DNA from: Atrina japonica
Taxonomy: Eukaryota > Mollusca > Bivalvia > Pterioida > Pinnidae
Direction of reading: 5' to 3'
DNA: 64,000 nucleotides
Assembly: GCA_030159075.1 (NCBI GenBank)
Contig: BROG01000642.1
Location: 174,001-238,000, forward strand
In this document: one piece after another, positions 36,747 through 48,235 of the stretch
Position numbering within the stretch: the first letter of the stretch is position 1
Layout: every line of letters starts with the position of its first letter
Notes under the pieces: model-generated
What the model was told of the DNA's origin: nothing
The model's input: the letters and a program-made list of their open reading frames with translations, nothing else
Database searches by the model: none
Made by a program: the position numbers and the translations under genes

Positions 36747-36808
36747 AAAGGAAAAATAAAGTATAATTCTTCCAAATATGATCTTATGAACAAGAAAGAA
36801 TTGAAAAC

Positions 36809-36880
36809 AAGATCAATATGTCTATAGCGATAAGATCAATATGTCTATAGCGATAATATTAATATGTCTATAGCGAAACA
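36809..36880 (+). repeat. 23-bp tandem repeat, 3 units
   Basis: GATCAATATGTCTATAGCGA plus TAA. The third unit is changed. Confidence 0.88.
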
Positions 36881-37496
36881 TATAAATCGTATTTAATATC
36901 GTAATTACATAAAATATCCGCATTCATTTCAGCAGTGAAAATCTTAATGAAATCCGATAAAAAATGGCTTCACAATATTGTTTTTTGAAAAAAACATAAA
37001 ACTTCGGCAAGTGGCTATATCTATATTTTCATAAAATTTGTCCCTATCAGTCTGTGTATTACACAAAAATTTCCATTGAACACAGACATTAATTATGGAC
37101 AAATTGTACTTTAACGTTTTAAAAGGACATATGATATTAACATTCTTTAAAGAATCCCACGATCTTGCAAAATTATACCATATAACTTCAACTTCAACTG
37201 AGAAATATCAACAGGGTTCACACTTCGTATCCATTGTAATGCCGAATAAGATTTACACTTGTTCATGAAAGCTTTGTGTTGTAATTCCCAGCATATATCT
37301 ATGCATATATAGACGATTCAAAATTAAAGAAAAACTAATTTCTGAGTAATGTTTTATACTTTGGTATCTGAGATTTTTTTTTATATCTTTAGAATGAATT
37401 CCTGAAATTAGAAAAATTCTGAAACTTTACACAACATATTTAAAACGTTCACAACAAACCTTTTACAATGTTCGAACCTTCTCTGATCTGATTCTG

Positions 37497-37640
37497 TGAG
37501 ACAAATTACCAGTTAACTTGTGGGAGATCGATGGTCTCTTCCCCAGGTACATTGCAACCCGTTTCTCACCTTCACCACTATAAACTGGCCATCACCATAT
37601 CACTGACAGATTTTTTTAGTATGCCGTTAAACAAAATTCA
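37497..37640 (+). mobile_element. S1 SINE, 3' half
   Basis: GACAAATTACCAGTTAACTT, GATGGTCTCTTCCCCAGGTA and CCATATCACTGACAGATTTT, ending GCCGTTAAACAAAATTC. Head absent. Confidence 0.65.
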
Positions 37641-38257
37641 GTTTCAAACGAAGTGATTAGATATTAATTAGATCTGCCTAACTATGGTATGTACCTGATA
37701 TTATGCACAGTTTCACTTTTAGATGCTTTTTATAAGAGTTTACAAAGGTTGTTTATACTAGTACCCGATGTCTTATAGCAAAATTCTATCAATTGTTTGT
37801 AACAGTATTTTCTGCTATTCCTGCATGAATTCTCATTTTTTATCTTGCATTTTCGAAAATGTCAGATAACAGGGAATAAACCATTAGCAACACGCAATAA
37901 TAGCACCAGGAGAGCTGTATCTGGACCCTTAATCGAACACGAATTTCCTTAATCATTTCTTGTCGAGGCTTTATAAATATACTCAATATCTCCTAAAAGA
38001 GAAGTTTCCACTTTGAAATCAATAGCAATAAATGTCTACTGTATACTTTGATTAAGATAACACATTTCTAAATCACATTGTTAGAGTTTTAGCAGAACAT
38101 TCTGCCAGCTATTATTTTATTAAGACGAACGTCCAAACGCCAATCACCTAAAATAACAATACAGTTAAAACTATATTATCTCATATAATAATTATGCCCA
38201 TTATCGAAACATTTTTAGATAAATGTCAAGAACATTCTTAATTCTGCCACGCGCAAA

Positions 38258-38432
38258 TGAAATATTATCTCCAATATTCCAACCTTTTCGAATTACTATC
38301 TCGAAACTTCAAATTATTTTCTCGAAATTTCTATCTTGAAATTTCAAAGTATTATCTCGAAATATCACGTTATTATGTCGAAATATCGAGTTATGATCTC
38401 GAAATGTCGAGTTACATACTAAATCGTCGATA
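38258..38432 (+). repeat. Tandem repeat, unit about 22 bp
   Basis: Repeated TTATTATCTCGAAATWTC-like words, about seven units with substitutions. Confidence 0.75.
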
Positions 38433-38627
38433 TCCTCATTTTAGTGTGTATTATAACAAATTAAAATTCTCTCTTTCTAGTGGTATTTTGTACCACATTT
38501 TCCAGATAATATATGGTGACAGTCAACTTGTAATTGCTGAGAATAAAACATTATTACAGTGTAACCTAACAACTCTGGCGTTCCGCAAGTAAACTATACT
38601 TTTGTGAACAAGATAAGATCACGAAAG

Positions 38628-38702
38628 GTCGAATCCATGCTGACCGGAAGTGGGAGAGATGTCGTAATTTCCAGAGCGATGCTCTAACCAGTCGGCCACG
38701 AA
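38628..38702 (-). mobile_element. SINE head fragment
   Basis: Minus strand TCGTGGCCGACTGGTTAGAG, then CATCGCTCTGGAAATTACGA: a tRNA-like head with no SINE body following. Confidence 0.5.
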
Positions 38703-40159
38703 ATATTCTATAATGATGTTAATCTTATGCTATGCTTTGCCTGCACGGTCAATGCCAGTCAATTTTGCTCTCCTTGTAGGGACTCGTGAACATTTCAAAC
38801 AAGAATTAAGAAAAAAGTACAATACATAATACAAGTACATATTGACATATATAATACCTGTATATATTGATGATTAAATAGACATAAACAAATAAAGAAC
38901 AAAATGTGGTTTAATAGATGTATTTTGACCTTGAGTTAAATGATAAAGGTCATTGCTCTTAGATACACTGATAAATTATCCATTAACGATACTTCAATGT
39001 TATTACTTTCATTAAATTTAATTTAAAATGTTCTTTACAGAGATAGATGAAAATGCAAACATTAAATAAACCATTTACAACCTCATGCTCGGACTGTAAT
39101 CTAATAATAAATAAACAATACCGTCCAGCTTAATATATATTTTTTTCTCTTCTGAGATCAGTGAACTGCTTATAAATGGTATGAATTCTCAATTATGATG
39201 ACTGTATGAGGGCTAAATTCAATGAGGAATTGGGTAATTTGATAATGTCCACAGACGATTGTATTCCCTATTAACTAAGGCATTGACAAAAGACGATTGT
39301 TAGTAGTTTTCTATTCATTTTATATACAGGACAATCCAAAGGTATTTCTTGAAAGACATGACATGACGATGTCATTTTAAATATTTCCCACATAAATCAT
39401 ACACACACACACACACACGCACGTATGTACGCATGCGGCCGTGCGTGCGCGTTCTTGTGTGACTTATCAGCATAATTATATCGATATCCCGGTGGATATG
39501 AATTGTGCACCGCGGTAGTCTAAGTTCTAATATTTTCATGACACATTCATAAAGTGCAGTTCAGTACTAAACATGTGCTTGAAAGATACAATCCTTGTAC
39601 AGATGGTTACACACACAACAGAAATACGCAATTTAAACTACACAAATGATACGGATCCGTTTCAAACAGTAATCCCCTATTCAAAACTATCCAGATTTTC
39701 ATTTGCTAAATTACTACCAAGCGTTGACAATGATGGGAATAATTCAATACGATTGTACGACACATACCTAGGTTATTTACAAATAGAGTTTGGGCGTTGT
39801 TGACAACCATAGATTATTGACTCTGCAGTCATTCTCCGCATTTTGTCAGTTTTTTAAAGTGAATTGAATTAAAAATGTGATAGATATTCCTCTTATGGTA
39901 TGTTTTTGCCGTTCACCTATGTAAATGTATTTGCTGGTGGACCAACACCTTTTTATTGCATTTTATGAGGAGAAACATATTGTATTTTTAAATTGATATT
40001 TGCGTTGCTCTATTCGACTGTCGACAAACCTAATCAACTCACAAATTAAAATTTATAATTTGTACGTAAATGTAAAGTATATGTTACCTTGTTTGTACAT
40101 ATTTCATATGTACCAAGGTAGGTCCCGCAGAACTTGGCAGAAGTTGAGTTGGCAGAGTT
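38703..40159. other. Interval without recognised genes
   Basis: A 76-codon frame at 39573-39803 shows no signal peptide, domain or splice site that would support it. Confidence 0.45.
39400..39460 (+). repeat. (CA)n passing into a CG-containing tract
   Basis: CA units, then CGTATGTACGCATGCGGCCG, one of the few CpG-dense spots in the window. Confidence 0.8.
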
Positions 40160-40335
40160 GGCAGAACTTCACAATACTGTATATCTATCATTTAGTTAGT
40201 GAAAATGCAAGAAATCCTCTTTTACCCTTAAATCTAAAACTGCTTCTGTATGTACAAACTTCATGTTGCAAGTTAGGCACCAGTAGAATAATGGGAAGAA
40301 CTTCGCAATACTGCATATTTATCATTAAGTAATTG
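40160..40335 (+). repeat. Direct repeat pair, about 45 bp, 135 bp apart
   Basis: GAACTTCACAATACTGTATA at the first site and GAACTTCGCAATACTGCATA at the second, both followed by TATCATT-AGT. Confidence 0.75.
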
Positions 40336-40559
40336 AAAATGTGGAAATTTGTCTCATGGTAAATAATCTGATCCTAATTATGTCCAAGCGCTGTAATAAA
40401 AAATGAAAAAGCTTTTAATTTTTCGGTTACATATATATTGTTTTTAGATATCGACAAGAAACAAATTTGTATGTTATTAAATTACGTTTCATTTTACTCC
40501 TACCCAGGTCTTTATGGCATGTTACAATTCCGATGAGAAACTTCCAAATAGCAGCAATC

Positions 40560-40765
40560 GAGTGACCTCCGTGGCAAAGTTATTAGAGCATCGCGCTTTA
40601 AACCATGAAGTCCTTCACCTCCTGTCAGCGCTGGTTTGAGCCCCCGCTTGAACATAAGCGGGTTTTTGTGAGAACGTTTATTTGTTTATTTGTTTACTTG
40701 CGGAAGGCTTGTGGTCTCTTCCGGAGTACATTGTAACATATAACTGAATAATTCAAACAAATAGC
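40560..40765 (+). mobile_element. S1 SINE with a well preserved head
   Basis: Head GACCTCCGTGGCAAAGTTAT, then AGCATCGCGCTTTAAACCAT, with box B GGTTTGAGCCC. The body is deleted after CTTGTGGTCTCTTCCGGAGT, and the end is CATATAACTGAATAATTC. One of the youngest-looking heads of this family here. Confidence 0.75.
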
Positions 40766-41619
40766 AATCGCTGAACATCCGGGTACATAACAACCAGAAC
40801 GTATGATAACAAGAAAGAAAAACTATTTATGACTTAAAAAATAGTAAAGTGTGGCTGTAATCGTAAAAATCAAATCAAACTTCAGCACTTGCTCCGGCCC
40901 ATTTAACTACTAAAATTTTTACAGATATAATCTACGTATTTACTTATCTCGGGGATTCTGCAGGTCAATATAAAGCGTCTAGACATATTTTGTCTCGAGA
41001 CCGAATCTTTATTGCGTTTTTTGTATTATGTGTGAAATTTGTCAAATTGTCAATTTATATACAATGTAGAGACGAGCGTAAAAGGCATTGATGATTTATT
41101 TTATGGGGTCCATTACATTAAAAAGAACCTTTTAAAAGAGGGAGAATTAAAACGTGTTAAACATGTATATATGTTTGCATATATATTTTGTTCGTGAAAT
41201 ATGGCGTCTGAAATAAAATACCGCAAGGGTCTTATTATTTGCGAATGAATGTGAATTTTGAAAGTGTTACAGAAAGGTGAACAATAATCATTTGTCAATA
41301 CAGACATTTGAATACATATTAAAGAATTTGTATGTCATTGAAAAGAAACTTTGCAATTTATTAAACGTTTATTACATCCTATAATATAGGGCGCATGTGA
41401 TTTATAATTCGATATAATACAAATTATCTATATACATATATCGCAATGCAATATAACAGATATTGGTAACACTTAAGATAAAATGCAGGTATAATTCAAC
41501 TTTAGATCTCTAATGAGCTTTTTATCAATTTTGTCAAGTTTCAGAAATTTTATCATTGAAGATCTTAGATACCGTTCTGGGCTAAACTAGATGGTGACCC
41601 ACTTCAAGGTCATTTGTAT

Positions 41620-41723
41620 CATGTTTTACTTTTTTTATTTACCAGGGGTTTTACCAAAAAGTGAGAATTATTATGTTTTAACTTTTTGATAAAATCCCTG
41701 GTAAATCAAAAAGGGAGAACATG
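41620..41723. repeat. 104-bp perfect-ended hairpin
   Basis: Two arms of about 43 bp (from CATGTTTTACTTTTTTTATT, mirrored to TCAAAAAGGGAGAACATG) with a loop of about 18 bp. It looks like a small foldback element. It ends about 20 bp before a GT microsatellite. Confidence 0.7.
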
Positions 41724-41744
41724 ATTTAGAAAAATTATTGTTAG

Positions 41745-41895
41745 TGTTGTGTCTGTGTGTGTCTGTGTGTATGTATCTGTGTGTGTGTTGTGTGTGTGTG
41801 TTGTGTGTGTGTCTGTGTGTGTGTTGTGTGTCTGTGCGTGTATGTGTGTGTCTGTCTCTGTGTGTGTGTCTGTGTGTGTGTGTGTGTGTGTTGAC
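41745..41895 (+). repeat. (GT)n/(TGTC) microsatellite
   Basis: About 150 bp of GTGTGTCTGTGTGTGTTGTG-type sequence. Confidence 0.95.
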
Positions 41896-42907
41896 ATTCG
41901 TATAGAAGGTCACATAAAGCTAGAGGTAGCTGAACAATTGTATATTCACCCTTGAAATGTTTACAGACGCAGGTCACTGTATTTTAAGTTAGGACACTGT
42001 TAGTGAATTTATTAAATAACAAATTAAACAACATGGATATCAAAAGATAATGACCATTAGTGTGTGCGATATTATTGTGAAACTTCAAAGAATGACGAAA
42101 ATATCGCTTCAAAACACTATCATTTAAATTCGACCAGGACTGTGAACTCGTACCTTCATAATACTTAAGTATACATACTGTAATATTGTGTTTATTTGTT
42201 CAGTAATTATGATAATTTACAAAGTTTAAAGTGGAATGCACGGATATAAACCTATGGTAATTAATGTGTTTGCATCTGAAGACCTAGAACTTAGCTATTT
42301 TTGGATACTGAAAAGATAAGACTTTTTTAAATCTTCAAATAGGAAAAGTTTTGGCTTTGACTGTAATAGTTTCACAAGTTTTGCAGGTTATATGTGTCAT
42401 TTTAATTCAGGATGGTCTTTGATTAAGATTTGACAGTTACTCTTTTCCGCATTAGTAAAGTTTTAATCAGGGAAGAAAATTGTCCTTTAATTAGAGGACT
42501 TCCTCCTTTTTCAACATTTGGCTGCAATGTTAAATATTTATTTTACCCATTAAACCCCTACAAATGATCCATTTCCTCTTTTTTTCACCATTATGAAATC
42601 ACATCCGATGTTAATATGAAAATTTAACTGCAGAGTAAAGCATATAACTGGAAAAAAGTGTTACGTTAGGCGTAACATACCCTAAACTGTATGATGGCCA
42701 GTGCAGTGGTTACTTTTGAACTGGTAAGGACGACAAACCTGATAAAAACATTGTAAAATGGTATCAGTAATTACAATGATTTCTAGTTTTCGCCTCATAC
42801 AGTGAAGACTTTGTCTATGTAAGGTATAAACAGTAACGTTTTACTATATGTTAATCCTAAATCTTGTCGTACAATAACACAATGAATTTTGTAACAAACG
42901 ATCACTT

Positions 42908-43110
42908 GTATTTTATACTTAAAGTAAAAATGAAGAAGTACCGATGGATATCATAACAGAAACTCCGAGTACATCAGAATACGATAGACTTGATAATACA
43001 AACAATGTTTCTCAACATGAATAACAACAGCGAGTGCCAAATTGGGTGGGACCGGGTATCCGGAAGGAGTCATACAAATTCAGTTGCCCAAGAACACGGT
43101 GACTTGGTGT
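42908..43110 (+). repeat. Repeat L, copy 1
   Basis: Related to 59694-59850: both have AATGAAGAAGTACC, then ATACGA, TCTCAACATGAA and a GGTGGGACCGGGTATCC-like block. The last part resembles the minus orientation of the Penelope tail, so it may be a second non-coding module of that element group. Confidence 0.55.
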
Positions 43111-43439
43111 ACTTTACGTTTTATGTACAATGTTCACCATTCCGTTTCTATTTATTTGACTTTTTATTATTTCCAGTGTCAAATGGTAAAGAAGTAAAAT
43201 GTAAATAAAAACAAAATGTTTTGATTTATTTCAAATAATCTACATAATATATGGTCTTTATGTATCAATATATGTTCAAAGTAAATATTATAAACATATT
43301 ACCAAAGTTATAATTTATTAAACGGGTCAAAACTAACTCGAATGATTGCAGCGTCCTCTTCCGGTCAAAGTCTTTCTAATGTAGTGATCGAAGTGAGCGA
43401 AATATAACGACTGGATTATTCGGGTTAGATCAAGACAAA

Positions 43440-43582
43440 TGCTCAAGATGATCGTTTCTGTCAATTAGACTTCATCAGTTGAGATCCAGTTTAAAAGAGA
43501 AAGGGGTATTACACAAGACCAAATATAAATTTTAATGTATAGCCCAAACTCTCTAAGAGTAACACTGTAAATGGTGACTGTC
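43440..43582 (+). repeat. Repeat K, copy 1
   Basis: GTTTCTGTCAATTAGACTTC, then CATCAGTTGAGATCCAGTTT, ACACAAGACCAAATATAAAT and CTCTCTAAGAGTAACACTGT. Its minus strand contains a hammerhead-ribozyme-like core (see findings). Confidence 0.6.
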
Positions 43583-44411
43583 TTAGCTTATGACGAATTT
43601 AGAATTTAAATGGTGTTATCAGTATGATGAGTTTGAATTAATCTGATACCGAAATGCCAGGTACTGGGTTTATGCATTACCCTTGGGGACTCGAACGGTC
43701 CACCAGCAGTAATATTAATGACCCAGTAAATCTAGAGAGTGCCGATCCAAAGAACTGTATTTTCATAGTATAAACACGTTTGGGCGTCGAAGTATGTACA
43801 CAACAGTATTCCAGGTATCAAGTAAAGTGACAGGCTTAATTTTACCCAGGTATGTTATCAGTGATCACATACTGTATCAGTGACTGGTTCCCTATTACAG
43901 CTGTCAAGATTTATCAAGTCGGGATCTATTTGTAATATTTACTCATCTAACATTAACCTGGTGATAATGACAACAGCCAAAATCAAAAGGGACCGAGCCA
44001 GCATCTGAACAAAGAATCAAACATGGCGAAATGACCACGAGCGACAGCGAACGAGCATGTATTAGAATTTGTAAATTTGTCAATCTTATGTTGTATCCGG
44101 TTATTTCAATACCCTTTGTAAAGTATACCCGATGATATTTCAGATGATACATGTACTCTGAAAAGAACTGCCGACATTAATTTGAAATTAAAAAGTAAAG
44201 CCGGATACATAATAACATGTTCTTCCACATGGTTAATTTCAGCAATGTAAATTAATATTAACTTTTGTCACTGCCACGGTGACGACAGTGAAATGATATT
44301 AAGAAAAAATAATATGTTGAAACTTAATATCAAGACACGATCAAAACGAATACAGATTCAGAAAAGGATGTGCGGTTGCCAGCAGACAATTCATGTACCG
44401 ACCGAGAACTG

Positions 44412-44880
44412 AAAGGGGGCATTAGCTGTGTTTGCCAAAAAAGATTATTTTCATTTCAATTTTTTCTACTTTTACTACTTGAACTTGATATACAATAACA
44501 AATAAGAGCTATGCACAGGCATAAAAATCTTATATTCCTATGTATTTTGTCAGGTCCAGTTTCGTAATCATATACAAATAGTAAGGTTGTGTTTATCAAT
44601 TTGGATTTGACTGTGGACTCACGGCGGGTGTGACCGGTCGACTGGGGATGCTTACTACTCCATGGTACCTGATCCCACCTCTTGGTTTCCAGAGGTCCGT
44701 CTTTGTCCATTTTTACCAGATTTGTATCTATATCCTGGACATCCTAAAGATTTATACTTTAGTATCTGCGATTTTTTATACTACAAGTGAAAAAGTACAA
44801 AACCCCGGTTTCTCAAGCAATGTTCACAACATTTACTGGAATTGAAGAATGAAATAAAAAAATGAAAAATGCCCCTTTAA
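44412..44880. mobile_element. Palindromic element A, copy 2, carrying a retroelement tail
   Basis: Left end AAAGGGGGCATTAGCTGTGT and right end AAAATGCCCCTTTAA. Inner segments (AGAGCTATGCACAGGCATAA, then TACAAATAGTAAGGTTGTG) match the other copies. It is interrupted at 44601-44782 by a Penelope-like tail. Confidence 0.72.
44601..44782 (+). mobile_element. Penelope-like element 3' tail inserted in a palindromic element
   Basis: Only the last 180 bp of the tail, starting at TTGACTGTGGACTCACGG. It splits a palindromic element of the same family as 50483-50842, where the flanking sequences are contiguous. This fixes both borders to within a few bases. No clear target duplication is visible. Confidence 0.75.
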
Positions 44881-44902
44881 TACATGGAAATGTAAATAAT
44901 GC

Positions 44903-44903
<1 letters not shown>

Positions 44904-44980
<77 letters not shown>
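44904..44980. repeat. (TA)n microsatellite
   Basis: About 37 TA units, 24 bp after palindromic element A copy 2. Confidence 0.95.
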
Positions 44981-44983
<3 letters not shown>

Positions 44984-46629
44984 TTACAGTATCTTACAAC
45001 AACAAGAAATATGAAAGTGTATATTAAGGTATCGCAAGATATTAATATATAGGTGTATTGAACGCAACAAACGCTATACAATGTGTGGATGTGTGTTTTG
45101 GTCTGTGTGTAACATATGTGTATTCGAAAAAAAAAACCATCGAATGATCGAGGATAACGGTATAATCATAAAATGAGACCAGAATTGCATAAAGAGAAAG
45201 ATTTTATCTCATTCAAAATTAACTTTTTACACCAAATGAACAAGGTCAAAAGTCATTATCTGCTTGAGTAATTTCACCTTCGGCTCCATTCATCAGATTT
45301 TATCAAACTTCGTTGGACTATATATCCGGAACAATCGATCACTTAACGCGACCTTGAACAGACCTCAGTGCGCAAAGGATGTTTTGTCTGTTTTCAAGCT
45401 AGAACGCCTATCACATTTGTCGTTTCCATAATATCTTTAGAATCCCGACTTCGAATATTGATTTATGGGACACTTAATTTATCTTTATGTGACTTTGTGT
45501 AATATGTACTTTAAATGAGACATCCGGGGTTTTTGAAAAGAAACACTTAAATAAGGTTATGAATGAAATAACGGGATCAGACCCACTGGCGAATCTGTCA
45601 TTCAGACAAATAAACATTTGTATATACGTATTATTCTGAACGGCAAAATTATGTCTAATTCAAAAATTTGTATTTAAATGATATATCTGAATTGTTTGAT
45701 ATCCTGTATATCTGTTATTTCTGATAACTATGTTCCAAGGACGACTAATATTGGAATTAAAACACAACCACTACCTTATAATTATGTTATTTTATCGTAA
45801 TCATCGATGTTTCTTCTTCATCATCATCATCATCACTTTCACCACCATCATCATCATCGTCGCTGTCGTCGACATCATCATCATCATCATCACTGTCACC
45901 ACCCTCACCATCGTCGTCGTCATCATCATCACTTTCACCACCCTCTCCATCGTCGTTGTCGTCATCATCACTTTCACCACCCTCATCATCGTCGTCGTCG
46001 TCGTCGGCATCATCATCATGTTTTCATTCACTGATGTGAAAAACATCCATTGAATAGCTTTTACACTTTCATCCTCGATAAAGACGCTGTCGTTTGGGAT
46101 AAAAAAGAGAAGAGTTCTACAACATTTTCAAAAAATGTCGAATTGGGCGTTTTGGTCGTTTTAATATTAAAATCTATGTAGTTAATGTTCAGGGCGTCAA
46201 AACATAAAAGTTGTTGGTCCTATACAAGCTATCAAAGAGCACGCTCTAAAGCGTAGACATAAATTTGTATTAGAAACTTGTTAGTAAAAATTAGACCACG
46301 CGTATATTTATTCAGAAAATAATGGCGTAACCATGATACATCGAACATTTTTCTTTTTCATGGAACTCACACCTTAAAACTAGAACTCACACAAAAAAGC
46401 GTTAAAAATCAATGAAACCCAAACAACGGATAGCTCGAACAAGCTCTGATAATATCATAAGATCGTCAGTGTTCAAGTAGTTGTAAGTAATAGCCATTCA
46501 ATTATCTTGGGTAATCATAAGGATCTACTCTAGGGCACGTCGATACCTGACACGACTTATAACACTTCGACCTGGAAAAGGATGGTCTGAAGACATCAGA
46601 TGAATTAAATGTTTTGATGTTTTGTTTGA
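44981..46629. other. Interval without recognised genes
   Basis: The trinucleotide array at 45808 is the only feature recognised. Confidence 0.45.
45808..46020 (+). repeat. TCA/TCG/ACC trinucleotide repeat with 48-54 bp higher-order units
   Basis: (TCATCA)n blocks separated by CTTTCACCACC-CTC-CCATCGTCG, about four higher-order units. Frames in all phases stay open because the period is three; no gene is implied. Confidence 0.85.
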
Positions 46630-46940
46630 TTGTTGTTTTACATACCACAAATAATATTCACTTATATGGAGATGTCACCAGCTGTAAGTGAAGTGATGCA
46701 AATTTGACCTGCGCTATATACTGATTCAAATGCAGTGGGATTGTTTTACGTGACATTCCTGTCGTGACACGGGTCCTCGGCTCTCATCCGAAAGACCCGT
46801 GGCTTTCACTTCATGTGCCGAGCACTTGACGAGCCACTACCATTTTAATATAATGTTTAATATGACCCGATGCCGGGAATCGAACCCGATACAGTCCGCT
46901 TGCGAGTCGAACGCTCTAACACTAGACTACCACAAGCGAT
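46630..46940 (-). mobile_element. tRNA-derived SINE, family S2, well preserved
   Basis: The minus strand starts with a clear tRNA-like head (GCTTGTGGTAGTCTAGTGTT, box B GGTTCGATTCCC). A body follows with GGATGAGAGCCGAGGACCCG and CTGGTGACATCTCCATATAA, ending GTAAAACAACAATCAAACA. The polymerase III boxes are intact enough to identify, but it is a SINE, not a tRNA gene. Confidence 0.8.
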
Positions 46941-47204
46941 TAGATGAATTAAATAATTAAATAAATATTTTGAAAAGAAGCTGATAATGATAAACTGGAA
47001 TAAATACAAATCCATGTATACTTGCTGTAAGGTATACCGAGGCTAGGTCTCTTAAAACAAATATTGTACTGGCTCTGAAACTGTATTATGTTGTAGATTT
47101 CAATGGGTTGCAACTGTTTTACTGCAAGTTTTCTGAATCATTATGATGTATGTCAAAGGAAAGGGTATGTTTTATATCGTTGGTCTTACTTTGAAATGTT
47201 ATAA

Positions 47205-47385
47205 ACATAAAACCAGGGTTACAGTTTTGTAAACAAAATCCTCAATGTGATCAATAGGACTTCATCAGTTAAGCTGGAATTTAAAATAGATGTAGAGAAC
47301 AGAAACACAGTGGTGTCATACAAGGCCAAAAAATCTAAATATATTCCAAAATCCATCTAAGAGCAACCACTGTTAAAAAAAATTG
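47205..47385 (+). repeat. Repeat K, copy 2, uninterrupted
   Basis: TAAACATAAAACCAGGGTTA leads into GGACTTCATCAGTTAAGCTG, then GGTGTCATACAAGGCCAAAA and CCATCTAAGAGCAACCACTG. It provides the empty site for element E. Confidence 0.62.
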
Positions 47386-47699
47386 GCTATCATGTAAACA
47401 AAACTATGTTTTAAAAGCATTCTTAAGTTTTTCGTGAACAAAGAAAGCCACGTATATATGTTCTGAAAGTTTTATTGCTATATCTAAAACATCACGTGTA
47501 CAAATACTTTTTTTCCTCATTATTTTCCAATTTTAAGATTCTGCAAAAAAGATAAGATAATATCTGTCTAATGGTAAACCGTGCATATAATCTATCATGG
47601 CTTACTATATCGCCCTTACAGTGTTACTTAAAAACAGAACTGCAGTCTGGAAATATTGTCCAATATGACCACACAGTAAATACTGTTCTATTTAAAAAT

Positions 47700-48235
47700 A
47701 TTATGAATATAATACCAGTGTTACTGGTGCGGTACCTATTTTCGGACAGTCCCTATTTTTGGACACTTCTCTTTGCATGAACAAGATTTTTCCAGATATT
47801 TTTAATACATCGTCTGATTTTAAACATTAGATGAAACATGTTACAAAATTACGATTGAAAATTACACTAAAACACTGTAATCACTCATCTTCCTATAAAT
47901 TCACTTTTTGTTTCGTATTTTCCACCAAAACATATCAAATTATATTGCATCTAAAGCTAACCTATTGTGATACAAAATTTCAGTTGAACTGAAGATATTC
48001 GGTAAAAACCTCGATTTTCGTCCGAGAATAGGTACCGCACCAGTTTAGTTTTACAAAAAGCCAAAACGACAACACAAATGCCCAAATAACCATTTCTGTC
48101 AATAAGACTTCATCAGTTGAGTTCGAACTTGAAATAGATGTAGAGTTCTGAAACAAAAACTGGTATCATACAAGGCCAAAAATTTAACCTAAGTGTATTC
48201 CTAAATCCGTCTAAGAGTAATCACTTTAAAAAGAT
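47700..48235 (+). repeat. Repeat K, copy 3, split by element E
   Basis: Left part ATTATGAATATAATACCAGT; right part AGACTTCATCAGTTGAGTTC, TCATACAAGGCCAAAAATTT and CCGTCTAAGAGTAATCACTT. Confidence 0.62.
47724..48044. mobile_element. 321-bp terminal inverted repeat element E
   Basis: The 24-bp ends at 47724-47747 and 48020-48043 are inverted copies with one mismatch (CTGGTGCGGTACCTATT at the left). TTA stands on both sides (47721-47723 and 48045-48047), fitting a 3-bp target duplication. It has no coding capacity. It interrupts a repeat whose uninterrupted relative is at about 47205-47225. Confidence 0.8.

Larger units (their letters stand above)
40766..42907. other. Interval without recognised genes
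   Basis: Only the hairpin at 41620 and the GT microsatellite at 41745 were recognised. Confidence 0.45.

Noticed and set aside
45730..46053. Histidine-rich, isoleucine/valine-rich and methionine-rich frames
   Set aside because: A trinucleotide array stays open in every phase; no other coding sign.
46870..46940. A tRNA gene on the minus strand, from boxes A and B
   Set aside because: The tRNA-like part runs directly into a SINE body shared with 1922 and 63188; the acceptor stem is not closed.
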